A stretch of DNA of 64,000 nt. It comes from Vibrionaceae bacterium. Lineage in GTDB: Bacteria; Pseudomonadota; Gammaproteobacteria; Enterobacterales; Vibrionaceae. The notes beneath the pieces were generated by a model. It was not told where the DNA came from, ran no database searches, and was given only the letters and a program-made list of their open reading frames with translations. The stretch is taken from assembly GCA_018222805.1 (NCBI GenBank), contig JAAEZQ010000009.1, positions 62,001-126,000 on the forward strand, written 5' to 3'. A program made the position numbers and the translations under genes. Shown here piece after piece: positions 38,750 through 48,126 of the stretch (its first letter is position 1; every line of letters begins with the position of its first letter).

Positions 38750-41653
38750 GTGAGAACATTTAAATACTCGCTATTAGCTATGTCACTGATGGCGGTGACT
38801 GGTTGTTTAGAAAATACCTCGTCCCCTAGCAATAACCAAGCATCACAAGAAGCGGTTCAGGAAGCTGTCCAGGCAACAGCTGAAGACTTTGAAACCCTGA
38901 AAAACCGCGTAATCCCTGATTTCGTTGCCAGTGCAAAATCTACAGCAACGAAAAAGGGAACTACCCTAGAAGCATTGGCCGCAGAATATCTTCAGCTCGA
39001 GAGAGAAATTGAGCGGGAAGATGGCACTAAAGTGAAGGAAAAGTACTGGAACCCAGAAGGTTACTGGCATGATGTCAATTACAAACAAATAGAAAAACCA
39101 GGTTGGTCGCCAAAAGATCACTTGGATCGCTTGGTTATTCTGGCAGCGACATACAATGAAAACCCGGATCCTGAGCTGGGTACTGCGATCAGCAACGCTC
39201 TGATCTATTGGTTAGATGCGGATCCGCAAAGCTGGAACTGGTGGTGGCATGATATCGGGATTCCAAAACGAATCGGTTACAGTGCCGTAATGGCAAAAGA
39301 TGCGCTGAGTGAAGCATTAAGTAAGAGAGTAGCTGCTTATCTGCCGAGCGTTCCGAATTACTCTCCGAACAACCCGAACAGCCCAATTCCAAAAGCGGCT
39401 AACCGTACCGATATCGCATTGGCCGTATTGAATCACGGTATACTGGCTGATGATGCAGAGATGGTCGGTAAAGCGATTGCTGACATCGAAGCTACTATTG
39501 GGGTCAGCACCGGAGCGGGCGTTCAGCACGATTATTCATTCCATCAGCACGGTCCTCAGTTGTATACCTCGGGCTATGGACCGGTGTGGTTTACTTCTGC
39601 GGCGAAATGGGCGAACTTTGTTCAAGGTCTGCCTTGGGCATTCGGCCAGGATAAAATCGATGTTCTGGTCGCTTATATGTTGGATGGCCAGCGCTGGTCA
39701 AAACGTCATGGTCAATGGGACTACAACACCATGAGCCGCGGGATCAGCCGCACTAAGAACACCGAGTTTACACCTAATAATACGGACATACTGCCGGAAA
39801 ACACGCCGATAGATATCGTTGCAGGGTGGGCTCCAGAACGAGCTGAAGAGGCAGAAGCATTTAAACGCCATGAGTTTGGTGGTGAAGGTTCGGGTCTGAA
39901 CGGCTTTAAGCACTTCTGGCGCAGTGATTATTCAGTGAAAGCTGCCGACGGCCATATGTTCAGTATTGGTATGAACTCCCAACGAGTGGAGCCAGCAGAA
40001 GCGGGTAATGGTGAAAACCTGAAAGGCTTCTGGCTTAGTTTCGGCAGCACCTTCCTGCTACAGCGTGGTAACGAATACCATAACATTTTCCCTGTATGGG
40101 ACTGGAAACTGGTTCCGGGCGTAACTGCACCTGAATATGTAGCTCAGGGTGCGGATTGGGGACGTATTATGCAGCAGGATGTTTCGTTTGTTGGTGGCGT
40201 CACCAACGATCGCTACGGTGTTTCTGTGATGGATATGGATATCACTATTCGCCACTCACAAACTGCTCACTCAACTAAGCCGGGTTTCTATGAATTCGGT
40301 GAAGGCAAAGGTCGAACTCAGGCTAAGAAAGCGTGGTTCAGCTTTGCAGATGAAGTTGTCGCGCTGGGTGCGGGTATTAACTCGACCCATCAAGAACCAG
40401 TTAATACTTCGGTGAACCAGGTACTGCTTAATGGAGAGGTGACCGTTGACGGCCAGGTAGTTCAGATGGGTAGCCGCTTGGTAACGGACGCTAAGTGGGT
40501 ACACCACGATAATGTGGGTTATGTATTCCCGGACAACTGGAAGGGTACTCTATCCAACCAGACGCAAACGGGGACTTGGAAATCGATCCGTCGAACTAGC
40601 GGTGCGGAAGAGATCAGCAAAGATGTATTTACTCTGTCTATGGCGCATGGCTCACAACCTAACGGGGCGAAGTACCAGTATGTGATTGCACCGGGTAAGA
40701 GCGCCGAACAAACGGCAGAGTATGCGAAGGTATTGCCGGTAGAAGTATTGCAGAACAACAATCAAGTTCAGGCAGTACGTCACAGCGAACTGAGTGTGAC
40801 AGGTATTGTGTTCCATGAAGCGGGCAGCATTAAGCTTGGCGGTGATGTAATGATTACAGTTAACCTGCCGAGTGTTGTTTTACTTGATGAAAGCGGTAAG
40901 CAGCCAACAGTCAGTATTTCTACTCCTGGAGCAGAATATGCTGACCTAGAGCTGGTGTTACAGTCGGCTACTCATGGCAACGTGACTCACCGAGTACTTA
41001 CGCCGGGAGGTGCTGCTGAGCTGGGTAAGAGTGTGACCTTTAACTGGAACGAAGGACCAGATAACAGTGAACGAGAGGCTGCACAGGAAGCACAGAAGCA
41101 GGCTGAACAGGAAGCTGCGAGTCAGCCAGAACTGACACTGCTTGCAGTAGCGGATACTGAGCTACAGGGCGGCAAATACGCTGATGAAAACTTCGACGTT
41201 GTATCACGTTGGGATCTGTGGGCTGGTCAGATTGCTGATAAAGAAGCAACTGAAGAAGGCGTGACTAAAACAGTGAAATCGGTGCTGAAGTTTGACCTGA
41301 ACCAGCTGCGCGATACGGCAGTAGAGAAAGCAACTCTGAAGCTGCATGTGCGCAATGTCGGCGGGGATTCGTCACAGACGGTGAATGTATCCGTACTGGC
41401 AGACAATGACTGGAGTGAAACTGGTATTACCTGGAATACGTTACCAGCCAGCACGCCTAGCAACGCTGCATTTACAGTAAGCAGTCAGCAGAAGAAGCAG
41501 TGGGTTGAGCTGGATGTAACAGAGTTGGTTAACAATGCTCGTCCTGAAGGCGCTATTAGCTTGCTGCTGGAAAACTCAGGCCAGGGTTTTGTCGCGTTCG
41601 GCTCTGATGAAACCGATCAGATTCCTGAGTTGGATATCAAACGTGCACTCTAA
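38750..41653 (+). CDS. Polysaccharide lyase family 8 lipoprotein with C-terminal carbohydrate-binding-like domain
   Basis: About 967 residues. The lipoprotein signal has lipobox VTGC, so it is membrane-anchored. A helical PL8 (alpha/alpha) domain spans ~60-400 with NWWWHDIG (catalytic Asn) and DYSFHQHGPQLYTSGYG (catalytic His and Tyr). The PL8 beta-sandwich follows (~420-770). A Gln/Glu/Ala-rich linker (~780-800) leads to a C-terminal DNRLRE/CBM96-type module (NVSVLADNDWSETGITWNTLP). PL8 enzymes cleave hyaluronan, chondroitin or xanthan; substrate is not deducible. GTG at 38750 is preferred over ATG 38744, because AAGGA directly abuts that ATG. A LysR gene is convergent. Confidence 0.85.
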   Translation: MRTFKYSLLAMSLMAVTGCLENTSSPSNNQASQEAVQEAVQATAEDFETLKNRVIPDFVASAKSTATKKGTTLEALAAEYLQLEREIEREDGTKVKEKYWNPEGYWHDVNYKQIEKPGWSPKDHLDRLVILAATYNENPDPELGTAISNALIYWLDADPQSWNWWWHDIGIPKRIGYSAVMAKDALSEALSKRVAAYLPSVPNYSPNNPNSPIPKAANRTDIALAVLNHGILADDAEMVGKAIADIEATIGVSTGAGVQHDYSFHQHGPQLYTSGYGPVWFTSAAKWANFVQGLPWAFGQDKIDVLVAYMLDGQRWSKRHGQWDYNTMSRGISRTKNTEFTPNNTDILPENTPIDIVAGWAPERAEEAEAFKRHEFGGEGSGLNGFKHFWRSDYSVKAADGHMFSIGMNSQRVEPAEAGNGENLKGFWLSFGSTFLLQRGNEYHNIFPVWDWKLVPGVTAPEYVAQGADWGRIMQQDVSFVGGVTNDRYGVSVMDMDITIRHSQTAHSTKPGFYEFGEGKGRTQAKKAWFSFADEVVALGAGINSTHQEPVNTSVNQVLLNGEVTVDGQVVQMGSRLVTDAKWVHHDNVGYVFPDNWKGTLSNQTQTGTWKSIRRTSGAEEISKDVFTLSMAHGSQPNGAKYQYVIAPGKSAEQTAEYAKVLPVEVLQNNNQVQAVRHSELSVTGIVFHEAGSIKLGGDVMITVNLPSVVLLDESGKQPTVSISTPGAEYADLELVLQSATHGNVTHRVLTPGGAAELGKSVTFNWNEGPDNSEREAAQEAQKQAEQEAASQPELTLLAVADTELQGGKYADENFDVVSRWDLWAGQIADKEATEEGVTKTVKSVLKFDLNQLRDTAVEKATLKLHVRNVGGDSSQTVNVSVLADNDWSETGITWNTLPASTPSNAAFTVSSQQKKQWVELDVTELVNNARPEGAISLLLENSGQGFVAFGSDETDQIPELDIKRAL

Positions 41654-41691
41654 CGGTGGGTGAATCCTGAATAAATATGCTCGTTAATACT

Positions 41692-41726
41692 CAACGGCGA
41701 CCGCATCGGGTCGCCGTTTTTTATTA
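41692..41726. terminator. Terminator between the lyase and the LysR gene
   Basis: AACGGCGACC, loop GCATC, GGGTCGCCGTT, then TTTTATT. Strong on the plus strand. Confidence 0.85.
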
Positions 41727-41763
41727 ATGAAGAACCTAAACTGAGCTATAGGTACTGGATGAC

Positions 41764-42639
41764 TTAGTGAATGTTATAAGCAATCACGTAGTCGATGAAG
41801 AGTCGTACCTTTTCTGGCAAATGATCTTTATGGTTATAAAGCATGTAAATGTCGCGAGGGTTAGCGCTCCAGTCTGGTAAGACGCGAATTAAATCCCCAC
41901 GTTCAATGTACTCTTTGACCATGACATTCGGCATCAAGGTAATACCTAGCCCTTCAGAGCAGGAACTGCGAACCACATTTAGGGCATTGGCCTGAAAGCG
42001 ACCACGTTCAACGTTGACCACAGACTCACCTTTACTGTTATTTAGTGTCCACTTTATTAACGGGTAGCCTTTTAGCAAAGAGTGCTTAGAGAGCTCTTCA
42101 GCGTGCTCTGGAGCTGGGTTTGCCTTCAGGTAATCAGGACTGGCCACTAAAATATCTTTTACCTCGCCAACCTTGCGAGCGATCAAGCTAGAGTCACGTT
42201 GTGGACCAACGCGGAAGATGACATCCCATTCCGTCGGATCAAGTTTATCCGCATTATTCTCTGTCGTTAGCTCAATATTGATACCAGGGTACTGTTTCAT
42301 AAAGCCATTGAACATCGGCATCATCATACGTTTAGTCAGATTGTACGGAGCTGATATTTTGATTCGCCCGGAGGCGCCACGACAGTCGTCAGTAATTTCC
42401 TCGGCGGTAGATGTCAGGCTTTGCAGTAGTGGTGAGCATTCTTTGTAAAAACGTTCACCAGCTTCGGTGAGAGAAAGCTTACGTGCATGGCGGTTCAGTA
42501 GTCTAAGATTGACGGAGTCTTCTAGCGCTTGAATGCGTCGGGTGATGGTTGCAACCGGAATCATAGTTTTCCGTGAAGTTGCTGTATAGCTCCCATTTTC
42601 GACAACCAATCGAAATAGGTTTAAATCATCTAATTTCAT
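41764..42639 (-). CDS. LysR-family transcriptional regulator
   Basis: About 291 residues. The N-terminal winged HTH (DLNLFRLVVENGSYTATSRKTMIPVATITRRIQALEDSVNLRLLNR) is followed by the periplasmic-binding-like effector domain (~90-291), with the FRVGPQRDSSLIARKVG segment typical of the CrgA/DsdC-like LysR subgroup. ATG at 42639 has TCTGGA upstream; a GTG four codons earlier is the alternative. It is convergent with the polysaccharide lyase, a plausible but unproven target. Confidence 0.88.
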   Translation of the reverse strand: MKLDDLNLFRLVVENGSYTATSRKTMIPVATITRRIQALEDSVNLRLLNRHARKLSLTEAGERFYKECSPLLQSLTSTAEEITDDCRGASGRIKISAPYNLTKRMMMPMFNGFMKQYPGINIELTTENNADKLDPTEWDVIFRVGPQRDSSLIARKVGEVKDILVASPDYLKANPAPEHAEELSKHSLLKGYPLIKWTLNNSKGESVVNVERGRFQANALNVVRSSCSEGLGITLMPNVMVKEYIERGDLIRVLPDWSANPRDIYMLYNHKDHLPEKVRLFIDYVIAYNIH

Positions 42640-42757
42640 ATTTCCAGACACATTAAGTTACTAATCAACGCTAATTTATAATTAACTTTGGTATTAAAGA
42701 TTGCTTTAAGTCAACATGTTGCACTATTTCACCACAGCAGGTCTCTATGAGCAAACA

Positions 42758-42780
42758 TTGATATAGCAACGTTATATCAA
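42758..42780. promoter_or_regulatory. Palindrome in the LysR / response-regulator intergenic region
   Basis: TTGATAT (42758-42764), 9-base spacer, ATATCAA (42774-42780), in the ~300-base divergent gap. It is a possible LysR-type or other dimer site. Nothing else is recognised in this gap. Confidence 0.3.
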
Positions 42781-42936
42781 CGAATATTTGTATAAACGCT
42801 TTTTTCGGACTACTTTTTATAACGAGGTGAGACCACCTAAGCCTTTAATTGGCAGGGGATCCCACGATAAAAGCACAATAATAATAACGACTTAATAAAA
42901 ACTTGTTTTTGACTGACCAATGTGAGGTGTAAAGGT

Positions 42937-44034
42937 ATGTTTAAGGCTCACAGTCAAACGGCAATGGTCTCGGCGGAGGAAGCGGTTCATCATAAACTTA
43001 TTATGTTAGTGGATGATGACGCCATTTTTCGTAACATAACCAATGCCTATTTAGAAAGTCAGGGTTTTGAGGTAGTAGAAGCTGAAAATGGCTTAGACGC
43101 ACTTCAACAACTTAGGGAATGCCAACCCGATCTTGTCTTATGTGATCTATCTATGCCGTTGTTAGATGGTATAGAGTTTGTCGAAGAAGTCAGCCTGGAA
43201 TATCCATCGTTGCCGCTCATTGTGGTGTCTGGCACTGATGAAATGTCAGATGTCGCAAAGGCGTTGCGTTTTGGTATTAAAGACTTTCTTCCCAAACCGA
43301 TAGGTAACTATAAGCACTTATCTCAAGCAATCGATAATACGCTTGAAGATTGTGACTGTCATTTTTCTGAACAACGTGATTTTTCAAGTCAGTGGTTCAG
43401 AGTCGATGATGGTGGAGAGATACCAGATGAGCAAGAGCTTCACTGGCATTTAGAGTATTTGCAACAAAACCCAAACGCGGCAAGAGATTTGCTTCATGCT
43501 TTATTACCAGATAAAGATGCGTCTCAAGGAGACTGGCGTTGCTCATACCGTTTACTTCAATCAACAGACGTCATGCCATTAGTGTTTGATTATCGATGGT
43601 TGATAAATGGGCAGTTTGCTTTCTACTTGGTTGACTCTGCTTCTCAGGATAACTGTGGAGTAGGGACAACATTACTAGTCAGAGCTTTATTTGATGATTA
43701 CCTACGTAATTTACAGAGTTTTAGTGCAGACCTTAAAGATATCGTAGCTATCCTTGAGAAGGGAATTGAATGTTCTGAATGCGCCGGGCCGGTAAATGCT
43801 GTGTTTGGCGTCGCGGATCTGGCTTCATCCACAGTTTCTATTTTGCCTGCGGGTTTAGATAGTCAATGGTCAAATGGTGTCTCTAATCAGCATATCGCGG
43901 CAGGAAATAGCCTAGGTGATGGCAGTTTGAAAAACTTCATTACTAGAGACTTACCGTTAAACACGACCGGACAATTGTCTATCGGGTGTCTCGGCTCTTC
44001 AAGTTTTAGCTTAAATATATCTCGCCACAGTTGA
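42937..44034 (+). CDS. RssB-like response regulator with degenerate PP2C-type output domain
   Basis: 365 residues. The receiver domain (~20-140) has the acidic pocket DDD (26-28), phospho-acceptor Asp70 in LVLCDLSMP, the later VSGT and the FLPKP Lys motif. The C-terminal domain (~165-365) resembles the phosphatase-like domain of RssB (LLHALLPD ... FAFYLVDS ... GVGTTLLVRALF), with no clear metal-binding Asp set. RssB delivers RpoS to ClpXP; homology is by resemblance, and the E. coli neighbours (galU) are absent. The start at 42937 is preferred over GTG 42922. Confidence 0.78.
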   Translation: MFKAHSQTAMVSAEEAVHHKLIMLVDDDAIFRNITNAYLESQGFEVVEAENGLDALQQLRECQPDLVLCDLSMPLLDGIEFVEEVSLEYPSLPLIVVSGTDEMSDVAKALRFGIKDFLPKPIGNYKHLSQAIDNTLEDCDCHFSEQRDFSSQWFRVDDGGEIPDEQELHWHLEYLQQNPNAARDLLHALLPDKDASQGDWRCSYRLLQSTDVMPLVFDYRWLINGQFAFYLVDSASQDNCGVGTTLLVRALFDDYLRNLQSFSADLKDIVAILEKGIECSECAGPVNAVFGVADLASSTVSILPAGLDSQWSNGVSNQHIAAGNSLGDGSLKNFITRDLPLNTTGQLSIGCLGSSSFSLNISRHS

Positions 44035-44049
44035 CACAAGTCTAAAAAA

Positions 44050-44081
44050 TAAAAAGCAGCTGAGAAAGCTGCTTTTTTTAT
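44050..44081 (+). terminator. Terminator after the response regulator
   Basis: AAAAAGCAGCTT-type stem: AAGCAGCT (44053-44062 region), loop GAGA, AGCTGCTT, then TTTTTTA. Confidence 0.82.
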
Positions 44082-44256
44082 GCTGGTGTTGAGCAAATAA
44101 AACGAGTTGGCGGATAAATAACCTTACTTTTTGTTTGTGTTTATCGTTGGTTGTATAAGGTATAGTTTGCGCCCAAACAATATTGACCCATTTGTGTAAC
44201 GTGCGGTTAACGTTGCTGCATGGGAGAAGCAAAGTCAAATAGTGAGAAGAAACATC

Positions 44257-44385
44257 ATGGCAGACAAAGAGTTTAAAGAGCCTTATAATATTTTGTACTT
44301 TTTAGGTTTCGTTGCAGTACTTATGATCCCAACATTACCTGCAACGCTAACTTGGCTGCGCGTGCTTAACGGTTACGCGGGCTAA
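44257..44385 (+). CDS. Small single-helix membrane protein (42 aa), unknown function
   Basis: A 42-codon frame, MADKEFKEPYNILYFLGF..., with one hydrophobic segment (~12-36) broken by prolines (MIPTLPATLTW) and a short polar tail. GAGAAGAAAC precedes the ATG. A charged N-terminus plus one helix is typical of real small membrane proteins. It lies 31 bases before ybaN and may be co-transcribed with it. Too short for a family call. Confidence 0.6.
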   Translation: MADKEFKEPYNILYFLGFVAVLMIPTLPATLTWLRVLNGYAG

Positions 44386-44415
44386 TGAACTAGCTATCGT
44401 ATTCTGGAGTTCACC

Positions 44416-44808
44416 ATTCGTATTAAGCGTAACTTTTTCAATATCGTTGGTGGACTCTGCATTTTGTTCGGCATAGCCGGAATTGTCCTTCCTCTCTTAC
44501 CAACTACTCCGTTTATCTTGCTCGCCAGCGCGTGTTTTATGCGAGGCAGCCCGACATTTCACCATTGGTTACACAATCACAACACCTTTGGCCCTATTTT
44601 GTATAACTGGAATCAAAATAAAGCCGTCGAGTCTAAAGTAAAACAACGTGGAGTGATTTTTATTGTACTCAGCTTTACGATTTCAATTGTCGTTGTCCCT
44701 GTCATTTGGGTGAAAATTGCACTTTTAGGAATGGCAATCGTTTTACTTAGCTGGTTTATACGTCTGCCTGTGATTGAGCTGGTTGCTGACCGAGAAGAAA
44801 ATCACTAA
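44416..44808 (+). CDS. ybaN: YbaN family (DUF454) inner-membrane protein, probable AUU start
   Basis: About 130 residues with the DUF454 signature VLPLLPTTPFILLASACFMRGSP and HNTFGPILYNW. Hydrophobic helices lie at about 8-45 and 75-110. Aligning to the E. coli length puts the start well upstream of the first TTG (44464). No ATG, GTG or TTG exists there before the in-frame stop at 44386. ATT at 44416 follows TGGAG with 6-base spacing and gives the family N-terminus (RIKRNFFNIVGGLC). The position before apt-dnaX matches E. coli. Function is unknown. Confidence 0.8.
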   Translation: MRIKRNFFNIVGGLCILFGIAGIVLPLLPTTPFILLASACFMRGSPTFHHWLHNHNTFGPILYNWNQNKAVESKVKQRGVIFIVLSFTISIVVVPVIWVKIALLGMAIVLLSWFIRLPVIELVADREENH

Positions 44809-44970
44809 TATTGTAGGGAATAGTGTGCCCGCTCTTCGAGTGGGCGTTTGTATTTTCAGCACCTGTGAGTTTACGAATATAAACACATAGTGATGAAAAC
44901 CTATTGTTCGTTACCCTCGTGATACAGAGATAGTGAGAGGGTGATGAGCCAATCTAAGTAAATCGGTATT

Positions 44971-45516
44971 ATGACTACAGAAACAATTTCACTGATCAAA
45001 TCTAGCATCAAAAGCATCCAAGATTACCCAAAACCAGGCATCCTTTTCCGTGATGTGACCAGTCTTCTAGAAGACGCAAAAGCGTATCAGGCAACTATTG
45101 GCCTTTTGGTTGAACGTTACAAAGCGATGGGATTCACAAAAGTTGTGGGTACAGAAGCGCGAGGCTTCCTGTTTGGTGCACCATTAGCGCTTGAGCTAGG
45201 TGTGGGTTTTGTTCCAGTGCGTAAGCCAGGAAAACTGCCACGTCCAACGATTGCTCAGTCCTATGAGTTGGAGTACGGTATGGATACATTAGAAATCCAT
45301 ACTGATGCGATCGTAGAAGGTGACAAAGTACTTGTTGTCGACGATTTGCTAGCAACAGGCGGTACTATTGAAGCAACGACTAAGCTGATTCGCCAATTAG
45401 GTGGAAAAGTGGAACATGCAGCATTCGTTATCAATCTACCTGAAATCGGTGGTGACAAGCGTTTAGAAGCTTTAGGTCTAAATGTATACAGCATCTGCGA
45501 TTTTGAAGGACATTAA
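44971..45516 (+). CDS. apt: Adenine phosphoribosyltransferase
   Basis: A 181-residue purine-salvage enzyme converting adenine and PRPP to AMP. The PRPP-binding motif is [16 protein letters not shown]; the N-terminal [13 protein letters not shown] and the [12 protein letters not shown] loop are APT-specific. It lies 8 bases from dnaX, the E. coli order apt-dnaX-ybaB-recR. Confidence 0.97.
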   Translation: MTTETISLIKSSIKSIQDYPKPGILFRDVTSLLEDAKAYQATIGLLVERYKAMGFTKVVGTEARGFLFGAPLALELGVGFVPVRKPGKLPRPTIAQSYELEYGMDTLEIHTDAIVEGDKVLVVDDLLATGGTIEATTKLIRQLGGKVEHAAFVINLPEIGGDKRLEALGLNVYSICDFEGH

Positions 45517-45524
45517 TACATTCA

Positions 45525-47684
45525 ATGAGTTATTTAGCTTTAGCGCGAAAATGGCGTCCTAATAAGTTTGACCAAGTCGTGGGACAAAAACATGTTCTTA
45601 CGGCATTGGAGAATGCGTTAGCGCAAAATCGCCTCCATCATGCGTATTTGTTTAGTGGTACTCGTGGTGTTGGTAAGACGAGTATCGGCCGTTTGTTCGC
45701 CAAAGGGCTGAACTGTGAAACCGGCATTACCGCAACACCTTGTGGTCAATGCGATACTTGCCGCGAAATTGATGAGGGTCGATTTGTTGACCTGCTAGAA
45801 ATTGATGCGGCTTCACGTACTAAAGTTGAAGACACTCGAGAACTGTTAGACAACGTTCAATATAAGCCAGCTCGAGGACGCTTTAAGGTGTATCTCATTG
45901 ATGAGGTGCACATGTTGTCACGTCACTCTTTCAATGCGCTATTGAAAACATTGGAAGAGCCGCCGGAATACGTCAAGTTCTTACTGGCGACAACAGACCC
46001 ACAAAAGCTACCTGTGACGATTTTGTCTCGTTGTCTACAGTTCCACCTGAAGCCAATCAGTGTCGATGAGATTCACCAGCAGCTTGACTATATCCTCGAG
46101 CAAGAGCAGGTCACAGCAGAGTCTAAAGCTTTGGGTATGATCTCTCACGCGGCTGATGGAAGTATGCGTGATGCTCTGAGTCTGACTGATCAAGCGATTG
46201 CTTTAGGTAATGGAGTGGTACAAGCGGATACCGTCAGCCATATGCTAGGCACTATTGATACCGATCAGGCTATTCACTTACTTGAGTCGATCAGTAGTAA
46301 GCAGCCTCAACAAGCCATAGAAAAAATCCAACAACTGGCGTCAAATGGCGTTGAGTGGGACGGCTTGTTACAACAGTTGGCAGCCCAATTACATCGAATT
46401 GCCATGTATCAAGCTTTGCCATCTACCTTAGATCAAGCTCAGCCTGATGCAGAAAAAATTGAGCTATTGAGTAGAGCTCTTAGCCCGCAAGACGTGCAGC
46501 TTTACTATCAAGTTGCGATTAAAGGCCGCGAAGACCTCGCGTTGTCACCAAACGGCCGAGTTGGCATGGAAATGATCGTATTGCGCATGATGGCATTTCG
46601 CCCGTCAGCAAATAACGGTGCTAACATTATTTCTACTGCTACTCAATCGCAATCGGCGTCAGCGCCAAGTTCTGGTCAGGTAAATGTTGCGCCAGTACAA
46701 GCAACACCAAATCAGCAAACGTCGGTTCAACAACCGCAGCAGCGCCCAGCGCATATGCCGCCACAGCAGCCGGTTTCTCAACCAGCTACCCAGAACAATT
46801 CAGCTCCGACATACCAAGAGCCTCAGTACCAGCCTGGATACCAACCAGCCGAGTACGAAACGCCACCAGCACAATATGACATGGCACCACCAATAAGTGA
46901 GAACCCGGCGCCTCAGCATCAGGCTCAGTCTCAGCAAGAACCAGAAAGTACTCCAGTAGCCCCTGCTCGTGGAGGGTTAAGTGGCTTGCGTCATCAACTC
47001 CGTTCTCAGCGTCAGGGCTTACAACAAAACGCCCCGCAGCAAAGTGGTGGTCCAAAAAAGCCTAAAGCGACATCTGCTAAGCCAGAGTCGGTTCTTGATC
47101 GTGTAGCGCAAAGACACGGCAGTTCCGCGCAGGTGTCGCCAAGCTCTATTTCTCAAGCTGAAGAGCAAGTCGTTGAAGAAGCGTATCGCTGGCGTCCAAG
47201 TAAACCTGCTGAGACAAAAGTTAATACGAAACTGACACCTACGCAGCTCAAGCAAGCGCTTGAGCACGAGAAAACACCTGAAATGGCGCAAAAGCTGGTT
47301 GATGAATCTCTAGAGCAAAATGAGTGGGCAAAGCTAATCAGTCTAATGAATATGCCTAAGCTGGTGGAGCAACTTGCGCTAAACTCACATTATAGTAAAG
47401 AAGGTTCCACGGTTTCTTTGCAACTGAGAAGTAGCCAGGCACATTTAAATACAGATAGAGCACAAGGTGAATTGCTCAAAGCCCTAAATACACTTTTGGA
47501 TGAAGATTGCCATTTAACAGTTGAAATTAGTGATGCTGGTGAGACACCTTTAGAGTTGCGAGATCGACTCTATCAAGAAAAATTACAACAAGCACTGAAT
47601 AGTCTGGAAAACGATCCAAACGTTCACTTTATCGAACGTCGATTTGCTGCAGAGCTTGTGAAAGATAGTGTGCGTCCTATCTAA
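45525..47684 (+). CDS. dnaX: DNA polymerase III subunits tau and gamma
   Basis: The 719-residue tau form of the clamp loader. AAA+ domain: Walker A in FSGTRGVGKTS (~44-53), zinc-binding Cys near 64-79 (CETGITATPCGQCDTC), Walker B LIDEVHML, sensor SRC. Domain III spans ~240-365. A Gln/Pro-rich flexible linker (~375-500) is followed by tau-specific domains IV-V, which bind DnaB and the polymerase. A programmed -1 frameshift at 47054-47060 would yield the ~513-residue gamma form. It is followed by ybaB and recR. Confidence 0.96.
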   Translation: MSYLALARKWRPNKFDQVVGQKHVLTALENALAQNRLHHAYLFSGTRGVGKTSIGRLFAKGLNCETGITATPCGQCDTCREIDEGRFVDLLEIDAASRTKVEDTRELLDNVQYKPARGRFKVYLIDEVHMLSRHSFNALLKTLEEPPEYVKFLLATTDPQKLPVTILSRCLQFHLKPISVDEIHQQLDYILEQEQVTAESKALGMISHAADGSMRDALSLTDQAIALGNGVVQADTVSHMLGTIDTDQAIHLLESISSKQPQQAIEKIQQLASNGVEWDGLLQQLAAQLHRIAMYQALPSTLDQAQPDAEKIELLSRALSPQDVQLYYQVAIKGREDLALSPNGRVGMEMIVLRMMAFRPSANNGANIISTATQSQSASAPSSGQVNVAPVQATPNQQTSVQQPQQRPAHMPPQQPVSQPATQNNSAPTYQEPQYQPGYQPAEYETPPAQYDMAPPISENPAPQHQAQSQQEPESTPVAPARGGLSGLRHQLRSQRQGLQQNAPQQSGGPKKPKATSAKPESVLDRVAQRHGSSAQVSPSSISQAEEQVVEEAYRWRPSKPAETKVNTKLTPTQLKQALEHEKTPEMAQKLVDESLEQNEWAKLISLMNMPKLVEQLALNSHYSKEGSTVSLQLRSSQAHLNTDRAQGELLKALNTLLDEDCHLTVEISDAGETPLELRDRLYQEKLQQALNSLENDPNVHFIERRFAAELVKDSVRPI
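47054..47090 (+). promoter_or_regulatory. Programmed -1 ribosomal frameshift signal in dnaX
   Basis: A slippery heptamer A-AAA-AAG in the correct phase lies at 47054-47060. After a -1 shift the next codons are GCC and TAA (47063-47065), ending translation at once and giving gamma. A stem begins 7 bases on: CGAC (47068-47071), bulged A, TCT with AGA, GTCG (47087-47090). GGTGG just upstream could act as the Shine-Dalgarno-like stimulator. Confidence 0.85.
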
Positions 47685-47766
47685 TAATCGAACGGAGTGG
47701 GGTTGAAAACATTAAGTCATAACCCCATTAATTGATGCAACACCCAATTAAACCAGAGAGATAAAC

Positions 47767-48096
47767 ATGTTTGGTAAAGGCGGTATGGGCAACCTAATGA
47801 AGCAAGCCCAACAAATGCAAGATCGCATGCAAAAGCTTCAAGAAGAAATCGCGAATATGGAAGTAACTGGCGAGTCTGGTGCTGGTCTAGTTAAAATTAC
47901 AATCACTGGTAGCCACAATGTGCGTCGTGTTGACATCGATGAAAGCTTGATGGAAGACGACAAAGAAATGCTGGAAGATTTGATTGCGGCTGCATTCAAC
48001 GATGCTGCTCGTCGTGTTGAAGAAACTCAAAAAGAGAAAATGGCTTCTGTAACTGGCGGTATGCAACTACCACCAGGTATGAAAATGCCATTCTAA
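47767..48096 (+). CDS. ybaB: YbaB/EbfC family nucleoid-associated protein
   Basis: A 109-residue DNA-binding dimer protein. Gly/Met-rich N-terminus ([22 protein letters not shown]) and the [22 protein letters not shown] core are typical, with a Gly/Pro/Met tail. It is in operon order dnaX-ybaB-recR, with a GAGAGATAAAC ribosome site. Confidence 0.95.
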   Translation: MFGKGGMGNLMKQAQQMQDRMQKLQEEIANMEVTGESGAGLVKITITGSHNVRRVDIDESLMEDDKEMLEDLIAAAFNDAARRVEETQKEKMASVTGGMQLPPGMKMPF

Positions 48097-48126
48097 TCTG
48101 CTGAAATCTAATTAAGCGGATTTTCA

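Noticed and set aside
42758-42780. Treating the TTGATAT/ATATCAA palindrome as a definite LysR operator
   Set aside because: LysR sites usually show T-N11-A near the start; the evidence is only a short AT-rich repeat, so it is kept at low confidence.
44464-44808. TTG 44464 as the ybaN start
   Set aside because: It would cut the conserved first helix; the ribosome site fits ATT 44416 better.
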